64,000 nt of DNA from Henricia sp. BOLD:AAB3569 (taxonomy: Eukaryota > Echinodermata > Asteroidea > Spinulosida > Echinasteridae), in the NCBI GenBank assembly GCA_037783545.1, contig JBBELK010000298.1, positions 2,232,001 to 2,296,000 of the forward strand, read 5' to 3'. A program made the position numbers and the translations under genes. The notes under the pieces are model-generated. The model saw nothing but the letters and a program-made list of their open reading frames with translations, ran no database searches and was not told the DNA's origin. Of the stretch, positions 1 to 9,486 are shown in pieces. The stretch's first letter is position 1. Each line of letters opens with the position of its first letter.

Positions 1-266
1 TTGTTAGCTTAAGATGTAAGGAACAATTCCAAAAAGATTTGGGATGGGCACTCTTACAGTTTTTGAGTTACGATAAATTTAACATTAAATAACATGTAAT
101 TACCATGTAAATACCATGTAAATACATGTACATACACAGTTACATGTTATTTACATGGTATTTACACTGTACCTGTTGTAAATGTTAAAATTATCGTAAC
201 TCAAAAACTGTAATAGTGCCCATCCCAAATCTTTCTGGAAATGTTCCTTACATCTTAAGCTAACAA
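1..266. repeat. Large imperfect palindrome (foldback element)
   Basis: The first bases, TTGTTAGCTTAAGATG, return as their reverse complement at about 251-266. The arms stay complementary inward to an AT-rich centre of repeated TACATGT/ATTTACATGG motifs near 95-165. Arms are about 130 bp. No coding capacity is visible. It looks like a small foldback or MITE-type element; the window edge hides the left target-site duplication. Confidence 0.75.
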
Positions 267-832
267 ATAAAACAAAATTACGCATTTTTTGCAGATCAAG
301 GTCAAAGGTTATAAATTCACATAACTTTTTTTGTGGTACGAGATACAATTTTGATGTTATTTTATAAAATGAAGGCCATTTCAAGAGCTTTAAAATGATG
401 TAAAGTTTAGCTCTGTAGGTCCATTACTTTTAGAGATATAATTGTCCAAACATAGTAGGTCAAGCTAATTAGTCAAAAGTTCGTTGACCCGTATCTCAAC
501 AATTAATTGACCGAATTACATAAAATTTAAGTTCTCGGGGTTTCTCAAGGAGTCTTATCAGCACACTAAATTTCATTTCAATCCGTGATGGTCAGGTCCA
601 AAAGCTCGTTGAATTGACACGGAATGACCCATTACCAGTAACTGCAGATTTACCGTTAGGTCTCGGCATAACGTTAGAAAAACTAAAATTTGGCAGGGGG
701 AAAATAGTATTTTAATTGGAAAAGTAAACATTTCTTCAGCGACCGACAGCGAGGGCAGATTGAATGACGTCAGCCAGTGAAAAGAGCAATTGTTTTTCAT
801 CTCGTGTGCATTTAAAACCTCATGAGTAATCT
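267..832. other. No gene recognised
   Basis: AT-rich sequence without a convincing exon on either strand. It lies downstream of the SLC6 first exon on the minus strand, so it is probably intron 1 of that gene. Confidence 0.4.
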
Positions 833-1400
833 TGCAAATAGATGAATGATTTGGGTATTTTTTCTGTGTACATTAAACAAAGATTTTAATGAAATTACCT
901 CCTGGAATCAACAGATCATCCAATTTTAAGATTACTATTATTATTATTATTATTATTATTTCTTTCTGGTATTCATACCAAGGATTCCTCAATAGTGCTC
1001 ATTGCACTGTAACTCGTAAGCGTGAGGAAACCCATGAAGAATTAAAATTAGAAATGGCCAGAGACACCGGGGAATCCCCTTGCTCTTCACGAAAGAATGC
1101 TCTGGGATCTTAAGAGTGCGTTACCATTACCTAACACACTGGACCAACGGCTTTACATCCCTTCCGAAGGATGGAGCAAGTGTGGTTGAGTGCCTTGCCC
1201 AAGGGCACAGGTACCGCAGCCGGATTCGAACCCGCAACCCAAAGTTTTCACCCATGATTGCGAGTCAATGGCCCCAACCACTGGGCCACGATATACTTCC
1301 CACTTGCACTTCTGTCGGAAATGTTGCATTTCTGAGATAAATATCGTAGAGGGCCCTGTTTTCGACGGTACGCGTTTTCGACGCTTTACCTTTGGCGTAA
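833..1400. repeat. Left arm of inverted duplication of SLC6 intron-1 flank
   Basis: Sequence around 845-918 (TTACCTCCTGGAATCAACAG and neighbours) and 1298-1335 (TACTTCCCACTTGCACTTCTG) matches, in inverted orientation, 2890-3047 just past the SLC6 exon. In the right arm these two blocks are adjacent. In the left arm a SINE of about 380 bp separates them, so the duplication came first and the SINE inserted later. Confidence 0.7.
919..1297 (-). mobile_element. tRNA-derived SINE (family B) with ATT/AAT tail
   Basis: On the minus strand it starts with a tRNA-like head (CCCAGTGGTT A-box region, GGGTTCGAATCC B box near 1228) and ends in an AAT microsatellite, which reads ATT repeats at 930-960 on plus. 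A close relative lies at 25977-26315 and others near 52925 and 61430. Transcription would be by Pol III from the internal boxes. It sits inside the left arm of the inverted duplication. Confidence 0.75.
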
Positions 1401-2879
1401 CGGCACGCGATGTAAACAACTCCCTTATGACATGCTCAAACTTTGATTCTTGTCATGGGTCACTGCTGTTGTCAACCGCCCAAAAATGTGGCAAAAATAA
1501 GGCTCTTCCGATAGGTTACAGTCATAAATTCAAAAATGTGGTTTATTTGGGCGTATTTTGCTAGATACAAAATTGTAAGATGTTGCTGGGCTCCTATTTT
1601 TTTCTATTATTAGCCCCCAAAGGTTCCAATTTGGGTCAATGCGAAGCCCCGAGTATGCAGATTCAGAAAATGCCACGAACTTTGTGGCTCCGCACAGCGG
1701 GGAAATACTACAGAGCTCCTAAAAGAACATGTCGCTTATATTATTTATTTACCGGTTCTAAAAAGCTGCATAATTTCCTGTTTCATGGGGGTTGTATTTT
1801 CCCGTTTAAATCTAAGGAAAGACTAATAAAATTATATGTATAATTTGTTGAGTGTAGTTTTATTGTAAGTAACATGCTTTTTTATTTTTTTTTGTAAATA
1901 GTTTTTTGAGTTTTTTCTTTTTATTTGACAGAGTTGTCCATAACAATCGGGGCACAGCACAAGAACTTTTCTTTAGATGAATAAACTGACGAAAACAGCA
2001 AATGTGTGTTATTTGAATGGCTGTATTTATCGGGCCATGTGTATGTTTCAGGGTTGTGAGATACATGAACTTTTTGTCCATGTTATAAAAAATCGTGTTG
2101 GTTTTGGCGGATTCTGCAAAAACATGTAGATCTTATAGGATAGAAAATGTAATTTGGTGAATTATTCCAACACAATTTAAAAAGTGACCAAGCTGTAAAA
2201 TTGCAAAATGTTTTATTTAATTAATTTTATAAAAAAGATTATTTTTAAATAATACATACATGTGTTTCGATGATAGTTACATGTATGATAACAAAGGGAG
2301 AATACGTCTATCCCAACTTTAGCTGGGGCAAAACAACAAGAATAATACAAGTCAAAAAGTTTCCAACACGTAATCATTCTTAAGGAAAGAGTAGGAGACA
2401 GAGTAGAAAAAAGAACGAAATATGAACCAATAAAAATTTGACACTGAAGGATTTTGTATTGCCACACAAGAGTTTGAAGTCATTACAGACGTTTATTCTG
2501 CACATGGTTTCACTGGGACACCGTACTCAACGCGACCGTCAAAAACAGGTCACGATGATTCCTGTCGGCGCGCTTCGGGCAGCAACAAAAACCAAAGAAT
2601 TTCGCCGCAAAAACGGCAGTGAGCAACATTCACCAAATTTAAACCGTAAGGCTATGGACTTAAGAAGGCAACTGAGACATTGTTTGATGTTTTACTTTCC
2701 TTTATTCTGATAAATTTGAAAACAATGCCTTACATCGTCGAAAACCGGTCACACGAGGATAAATGATAAAATTACTGCATAAAGTAATGCACAAAATTAC
2801 GGTGCGAGCAGTCCGTGCGTAAGCGTGACAACAGAGGGCGCTGCGCACTTGCATGAATGGCTGATCTTGTGCACTAACT
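1401..2879. other. No gene recognised between inverted arms
   Basis: This is probable SLC6 intron 1. I see no exon with splice sites encoding SLC6 transmembrane segments here. Scattered poly-T and AT-rich stretches only. Confidence 0.35.
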
Positions 2880-3047
2880 GAATGCATTTTTTGAAGGAGA
2901 AAATGTAATTTTTCTACAGAAAAGCAACATTTGCGACAGAAGTGCAAGTGGGAAGTATTAAAATTAGATTATCTGTTGATTCCAGGAGGTAAATTCCTTT
3001 AAATCTTTGTTCAATGTAAACGGAAGAAATACCATGATTTGCATTGT
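2880..3047. repeat. Right arm of inverted duplication next to SLC6 exon
   Basis: Uninterrupted inverted counterpart of 845-1340. It begins about a dozen bases beyond the 5' splice site of the SLC6 first exon, so the duplicated segment is the 5' end of that intron. Confidence 0.7.
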
Positions 3048-3058
3048 AAAATACGTAC

Positions 3059-3341
3059 CACCACCACTATCAGCGCACAAGTACGGAAATCTCCATACGT
3101 TGCCAAGGCCCACGGCGTAGCCAACGCAGGCCAGGACAAACTCGGCCTTTCTCCCCCACTGGTCCCGCTGCGGCCTCTCCGTTACCGCGCTGGTCGTCGG
3201 TGGTCCCGACTTGCCGTGCCCGCCGTAGCCATCGTCAACCTCAAGACTAAGAGCGCTGAATTTAACGTCACTGTTCGTCATGTTGTCGCTGAAAATGTAA
3301 CCAGAATTAAAAGGACCAATGTTCAGGAGCTCGGTTTCCAC
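3059..3341 (-). CDS. SLC6-family sodium-dependent transporter, first coding exon (partial gene)
   Basis: The ATG at 3341 opens 94 codons ending in phase 1 at a GTACGT splice donor (3053-3058). Residues 1-60 form a hydrophilic cytoplasmic tail. Residues 61-94 carry the SLC6 TM1 signature: [10 protein letters not shown], then [16 protein letters not shown] and SGGG. A76, V77 and N81 align with the TM1 residues of LeuT that bind sodium. The family moves neurotransmitters, amino acids or osmolytes across the plasma membrane with Na+ and Cl-. The next exon, expected to continue GGGAFxxPY, is not recognisable down to position 1 and is presumably off the left edge. Substrate subtype (glycine, neutral amino acid, GABA-like) cannot be read from TM1 alone. 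The plus-strand frame over the same bases is an antisense shadow. Confidence 0.88.
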
Positions 3342-3555
3342 AGAGACGTATTTCTCTCTACGTCTCTGGTTTCCACTTTAATGAACAAAACCAGAGACCT
3401 CGACCAATAAAAATTATACACATTTTGCGTTGCATGCATGTACGTATGACTGAGCGAAATTATGAAAGTGCGATAGCGCGATCGTTTGCGTATCACCGCG
3501 AGAGGGCGTACCCGTAAGTGAGAAACCCGGCAAAAAGACAGACCCAAAATTTAAA
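3342..3555 (-). promoter_or_regulatory. Presumed 5' UTR/promoter flank of the SLC6 gene
   Basis: Immediately upstream of the SLC6 start on the minus strand. It contains a short repeat of an ACGTCTCT motif at 3345-3370. No clear TATA box or initiator can be assigned, so the call rests on position only. Confidence 0.3.
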
Positions 3556-3800
3556 TTAAAGGAGCGTACCAGATCACAATTTTGAACCCCCGATTTTTCC
3601 CATGGGTGTTGAGATTTTTATACCATATCGTTTGTCATATTTTTCTCATTACCATTCTGAAATTTCGCGTTCTCAGTCCGTATATTTTCAAGGATATCGT
3701 TAAAAAAAACACCAATGCTTTGTAAACTTTATTTTTCCATAAAGTAGTGCAGTAATTACACCAACCCTTATCATAGACTGGTCCCCTGTCCATGTGCACT
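3556..3800. mobile_element. MITE family with TTTAAAGGAGC ends (fragment)
   Basis: Starts near TTAAAGGAGCGTACCAGATC and shares long stretches (CCCATGG near 3599, TTTCGCGTTCTCA, GATATCGTTAAAA, AAAGTAGTGCAGT) with fuller copies at 27293-27698 and 53528-53849. Its other terminal repeat is missing or diverged. Confidence 0.65.
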
Positions 3801-3949
3801 ACGCTGCTCTCGCTATACAAGGACAGGCACACGCCGAGCAATAACCACGGGTGATTGGCCGTTGTATTACCACGCGTGATTGGTCGTTGTATTAAATATA
3901 TGCATGATCTATTTTTAGAGTTTGCTCAACAACGAGTGAATTTCGCAAT

Positions 3950-4465
3950 CGTTAATTTTGTCGCTGGGTTTTGCATATCCTATTCAATCTTTGCCATCCC
4001 TTATATTTATTTAGTAAATTTGGCAGTGGTGTACTCGTCAACGCCTAGGTTTGTACTGATACATTACTTTTTACTTGAAATGGCGCTGTTTGCCGTATTT
4101 TTAAGCCGCCAAACATCAATATCACAGTGCGGCCGTATTTGTTCAAAAAAAGTTTTTCATCGCATAAAAAAACTCGACAAAACATGACAGAAACCCCATC
4201 GAATGATACGAATGACATGGTTGGATATAGAGCTATTTGTTCAACCTTGATTCCCACCGAAACCAGGATGTTTATTTGGTTCTGACGGCAATTTTACAGG
4301 CATATTTTCTGCTGTCGATGTAAAAATACCGCTGCTGCCGCCGCTGTAATTTTCCCAGACATTGATTGCGTAGCGCGCGCGATGCCAAATCGAACGAAGG
4401 CGCGCAACACACTGTATTCTGGGCGCCTGCTTGGCGCTTGCGCAAACCGTGACACAGTCCTTTGA
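3950..4465 (-). mobile_element. Non-autonomous DNA transposon, inverted truncated copy of 23907-24631
   Basis: GTTTTGCATATCCTATTCAA, AGCCGCCAAACATCAATATC and CCGTGACACAGTCCTTTGAA correspond in inverse order and orientation to the element at 23907-24631. The terminal repeat resembling GTGACACAGCCCCTTTAAA is recognisable at 4448-4465. The left end is truncated. Short frames inside it are not genes. Confidence 0.7.
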
Positions 4466-4617
4466 ATTTGCATAAACATCCAGGAATTCCTGGATATTTA
4501 TGCCAAACATGGCGGCGTGTACCTGTCCTCATATACGACGGAGGGGAAGTAAATATGTGGACAAGGGAACCAGTCTACCCTTATCAGTGCTAGCTTCCAT
4601 CATCCATGGAGATTGTG

Positions 4618-5223
4618 TGTTATGTTGCCCCCCGCGGGCGCGCGCGGTGTGAGTCGCGGTTCAAGTGTTATAGCGCCCTCTCGTGATCCGTAGGTTTTTT
4701 TTCTGCTGAGGTTACACCGTTGTTCAAGTCACACCAAATCTTAGTTCATTTTAGTGCCCAGTTTTCCATCATTTCGAGACCACTTTGTTCCAAAGCCTTA
4801 CACCAGAAGACAGTTGGTTGCTGATTTCAGTATTCTAGACCCATAGGCAGTTTGGGGACACTTCATCTTTTGGAGAGTACAGTTCTGTAAGATAATTTTC
4901 ATGGATTGTCTCATGTGACATTTACAATCTCTTAAAGTTGTTTCAAGATGATTTATACATTTACTGTTGCGATGTTTCTTAAGCATGTACATGCATCAGT
5001 TTGACATTACCTTTTTATCTTTGAACTTTTCATTTATATTTTATGTCTTGATTTTTTTGGTATTTAATTTCTAGCCAACCTGTGTAAATTCACGCACGTT
5101 GTTATTTGTACTTAGTGTATTTTCGTTGTAATTGTACTTCTTTCTCTTATAGTTTTACCTCATGTGGTCCACCCACGACTTAGGAATGAGAATAAAGCAG
5201 TCAAAGTTCACAATCCTGTACTA
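4618..5223 (+). repeat. 5' LTR of BEL/Pao element
   Basis: Begins TGTTATGTTGCCCC and ends at the ...CACAATCCTGTACTA shared with the 3' copy. It contains AATAAAGCAGTC near 5192, a likely polyadenylation signal, and a GC-rich expansion (CCCGCGGGCGCGCGCGG) near 4631 absent from the 3' LTR. Confidence 0.85.
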
Positions 5224-5436
5224 GTCAGAGGTTAACTTGTCAGAGAAAGGGGCGCCCTCGGCGCTCCATGTTCGTCACAGTAAAAAGAACTATTCAAGAT
5301 GATCGAAGTACTCGACTGAGACGATGCAATCAGTGCCAGTTCTCAACGAACACAGGCATCTCGTAGAAGCAGCAGAAATTCCCTGAAGTCAAACACGAGC
5401 TCAGCAGCCATCCTTGCTCGTGCTAAAGCCGAATCC

Positions 5437-6790
5437 TTGAAGCAAAAAGTGGAATTCACGCAGAAAGAGGCGGGTCTTCGTCGGCAAGAACAAGATGTCG
5501 CCAATGCACTTCTTCTATTGGGGGCAGAAAAGGAGTATGCGATGGCAAAAGCGGAAGCGGAATTTTTAGAGTCAGTCGCCCTGAAGGAAGGTTCTGCCAG
5601 TATCCAAGAAGATTTGCAGTTGCCAGTTGTTGACTCCGCTGTTCGCACCGGCAGCTATATATCCCACCACTTTAAGAAGCCGGAGACAGAGTTGCCTGAA
5701 AAAGAAAAATCAACGATCAACATTGAAGAAAAGTCCCCACCAGACGTTCAGCCTGCGATATCAGACAAAACGGAGGGTGCTGAAACCAAGCCCGGACTAC
5801 CATCGCAGTCTATCTCCAAAGATAACAAGCTACCGGACTCCCCTAGCCCACCTATCAAGGAGAGTCTCAACTCCATCAGTAACATGTTGGTGAAGAAGGA
5901 GCTGGTAAAGAGTGGAATCAGAAAATTCGGAGGCAGTGCGGGTGACTACCGAGCGTGGAAGTGCAGCTTTCAACAAGCAACAAAGGACCTGGAGTTGAAA
6001 CCATATGAGGAGTTAAACTTGGTCCTGGGTTCCCTCGAGGGCGAGACAAGATCATTTGTCCAAAGGATCTACGCCATCCATGTCGACAGACCAGAAGTGG
6101 GCCTCAAGCGAACATGGGAGTATCTGGAGCAAAAACATGGCTCCCCAGAGGCAGTGGAACGAGATCTCACTGACCGACTAGAGCGGTTCCAAAAGATCCC
6201 ACCTAAGAGCAGCACCAAGTTGGAAGAGTTTGGATATCTTCTCCTTGAGGTCCAATATCTGAAGGAGTCGGAAAAGTTTCCAGGGTTGCTGGCCTTGGAT
6301 TCCTCGAGGGGATTGCAGCCCCTAGTGTAGAAATTGCCAGAGTGGCTACAGAACAAGTGGCGAGAGAACTAGAAGGGGTCAGAATACAAGAAAAAGCATG
6401 CGGTCATCTTCCCACCTTTTGAGGAATTCGTAAAGTTCATCCAGCACCATGCCAGAGTGCAAGGCGACCCGAGCTTCCAGTTTTCCGAAGCTGTCAAGAG
6501 TTCAGCTGAACGGTTTTCGTCAAAGCCTTCCTTCACCGTAAGAAATACTGGGGTAAAGGAAGGGTCGGCAGCAAAGGAGACGGCCGGTTGCCTAGTACAC
6601 AACACAGCACACGATTTGCGGGATTGCCGGGCCTTCCGAAGGAAATCCCCAGATGAGAAGATATCATTTGTGAAAGAGAATCGTCTATGTTTCCGATGTT
6701 TGAGGACCAGCCACACCATTAAAAACTGTAAGACCCAGGTGAGATGCGACATTTGTGGCAAGTCCCATGTCACAGTCATGCACAGGCCCG
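5437..6790 (+). pseudogene. BEL/Pao gag (degenerate), coiled coil plus zinc knuckles
   Basis: The N-terminal frame 5437-6330 encodes an alpha-helical Lys/Glu/Ala-rich region, then a Gag-like core (FGGSAGDYRAWKCSF at about residues 164-178, LVLGSLEGETRSF). After a break near 6330 a second frame carries the Pao-type cysteine array near 6580-6785: CLVH, then LCFRCLRTSHTIKNC and CDICGKSH. Gag would package element RNA. The frame break means no continuous product is encoded here. Confidence 0.8.
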
Positions 6791-6939
6791 CACCCAGTCA
6801 GGAAGTTCCACCAGCGGCAAATCAGACACCCCCTACCGCAGAGTACGACAACCGGCCCCAGGTAATTGTCACACCAAAATGCACCAGAGTATGTGGCAAC
6901 GGTAAAAAAAAGGCCGGTCGTGCGCCAAAATTTGTTTAC

Positions 6940-7360
6940 TTGGAAGAGATTCCGGACCGTGTGATCGCCATACACGTACGTCATCATCGACGACCAAAGC
7001 GATGGTTCCCTCATCAATGGGAATCTTCTTGAGAGATTAGGAGTCAATCAGGAGAAGTCAACGTATGCCGTCAAGACGGTAAATGGCCTCCATGAGGTCC
7101 ATAGCAGAAAATGTGCTGGCCTGGTCATCAAGAGCATGGACGGCACAGTTTCCATTCTAGCGCCTACAGTGTTCGAGTGCAACAATATTCCTGGAGATGT
7201 AGCGGAGATTCCCACACCGGAGGCGGCAGCAGCCTTCGATCACCTAAAGCCTATTGCTTCGATGATACCACAAAGATGCAGAAATAGCAGTACTACTCGG
7301 CAGAGATGCTCCACAGTTCCACAAAGTGAGGGAGGTGATCAACGACAGAGATGATCAGCC
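6940..7360 (+). pseudogene. BEL/Pao aspartic protease region, frameshifted
   Basis: After a frame change near 7000, the segment around 6985-7140 reads like a Pao-type protease: a DDQSDGS stretch followed by GLVIKSMDG. The continuation at 7136-7354 breaks again. The catalytic Asp context is only partly recognisable. The protease would cleave Gag-Pol. Confidence 0.5.
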
Positions 7361-7889
7361 ATGGGCACACCGTCTCGATCTAGGCTGGGTCGTTGTTGGC
7401 GAGGTTTGTTTGAACGGCGCCCACTTCCGGACAGACATCTCCGAGCTCCCCCCCGCAGCAAGACGTAATCAGTACCTACTTTACGCAGGTCTTGAGAAAC
7501 GGCCGCCATTCCGCCCAATTCCAGCCATGCGACCGGGCAGTGCAGGTCTTCCACACCAGTCCTGAAGCAGCTAAAATGTGTTCCTTAGCACCAGTGCTGA
7601 TGAGCGTCTTGGGCCGTCCTCCGACGACAGAGAGTTCATGGAGTTGATCACCAAAGAAACGAAGAAAGACCGAGATGGTTACTGGTGTGCACCTTTGCCC
7701 CTCAGAAAAAAATAGAAGGCGGCTACCAAACAACAAGGCCCAAGCAATATCCAGAATGAAAGCACTGGCCAGTTCCCTGGCTAAAGACGAAAACAAAAGG
7801 AAGCTCTACATCGAGTTCATGAGAAAGATCTTGGAGAAGGGACTTGCTAAGCAGGTTCGAGATGATGCAACCGATGCTGGGGAAGAGGT

Positions 7890-9486
7890 TTGGTACCTCC
7901 CACACTTCTGAGTATACCACCCCAGAAGCCAGGCAAGCTGAGAGTGGTGTTCGACTCCAGTGCTGTCCATTCAGGCATTTCCCTCAATGATGTTTTGCTA
8001 AGCGGACCTGATCTGATGAACCAGCTGCTTGGCGTCCTGATCAGGTTCCGAGAGGAGCCAGTTGCAGTCACCGCAGATATTGAGCAGATGTTTTATGCTT
8101 TCAAGGTTCGAGAAGACCACACAAGATTCCTAAAATACGCTTCCTGTGGTATGAGGACAACAACCCAAACGCAGCCATTGTCACTGCATGACAGTGCATG
8201 TCTTTGGCAACAAGCCATCCCCAGCTGTGGCCATCAGTGGCCTAAGAAAAACAGGTGAAGAAGGTGAAGCAGAGTTTGGAACCGATGTGAAGGAGCTGAT
8301 AAAAAGAAATTTCTATATGGACGACCTATTGAAGTCCTCACCAACCAAGGAAGAGGTAGTCGACGTGCTGAAGAGAACAAAGAATCTCTTGTCCACTGCG
8401 AATATACGTCTGCACAAGTTCGCTTCCAGCGATGCTGATGTCCTGAGTGCATTTGAGCCAAGCGAGTTGGCCCCGAACCTGGCTAAAGCTGACCTCTCCA
8501 GCAGAGATAAATGTACCATAAGGCGCACATTGGGAGTATCCTGGGACCTGAAGTCAGACTCTTTCACCTTTTCCAATTAGCAGAACCGAATGTCAGCGCG
8601 TGCACCAAGAGGGCTGTGTTGTCAGAAGTTTATGGAGTTTTCGACCCGATTGGGTTGGCAGCACCTGTGATCATCAAAGGGAAGATGCTGTTGCGAGAGA
8701 TGACGCAAAATGGTGGTGGCTGGGATGATCCTCTCCCAAAGGACCTGCTCCAAGACTGGGTGAGGTGGAGAAAGTCCCTGATCGCCTTGACGGATGTGCG
8801 AGTTCCTCGCTCATTTGCACCATTCCCGGATCCCAACCACAGGAGCAGTGAGACGAGAGCTTCATACTTTTGGGGACGCTTCAAACAAGGCCAAAGGCGC
8901 AGTCTGCTACCTGAGGACTAGCATCAACGGTGAAGTCCATGTCCAGTTGGTGATGGGTAAAACAAAGCTCGCACCTAAAGCAGCCGTCAGCATACCTCGC
9001 CTTGAGCTCTGCGCATCAGTCTTGGCCACAGAAATCGAAGACTACGTCACTCATGAACTACAGACCAAAGTTGATGATTCAAGGTTCTACACTGATAGTA
9101 AAGTTGTCCTGGGGTACATCACCAACAGAAAACGTCGCTTCCGCACCTACGTGTGCAACCGAGTAAATCAGTTACTCAAAACCTCCAAGCCTGAGCAGTG
9201 GGCGTATGTCCCCTCAAAGAGAAACCCAGCAGACCTAGCTTCAAGATCCATTCCGGCAGCAGAGTTAAGTGGTTCCATTTGGATTACCGGACAAGAGTGC
9301 TTGAGGCAGAAGAACCTGCCCACGAGCTACGAGCAGAGAGAGGTAGAAATTCTTCATTACGACCCAGCGGTGTCTCCAGAGAACATTAGCTGCAACAAGG
9401 TTGTCTTGGCCGATGCATCCCTCGGCAGTGAGAGAATGACCAGATTTTCAAGTTGGGATTCAGCGATAAGAGCCACTACCAACTAA
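7890..9486 (+). pseudogene. BEL/Pao reverse transcriptase and RNase H (broken)
   Basis: The reverse-transcriptase core starts with [13 protein letters not shown] (about 7931) and [12 protein letters not shown] (about 8068), and has the catalytic FYMDDLL box near 8312. A frame change falls near 8170-8190 and stops occur at about 8580 and 8921. The RNase H part in 8794-9486 has FGDAS, LELCA, FYTDSK (about 9087) and ADLASR (about 9230) in the usual order. Key residues survive but the frame does not. Confidence 0.85.

Noticed and set aside
3039..3410. 123-codon plus-strand frame over the SLC6 exon
   Set aside because: It is antisense to a clear SLC6 TM1 exon and has no family motif.
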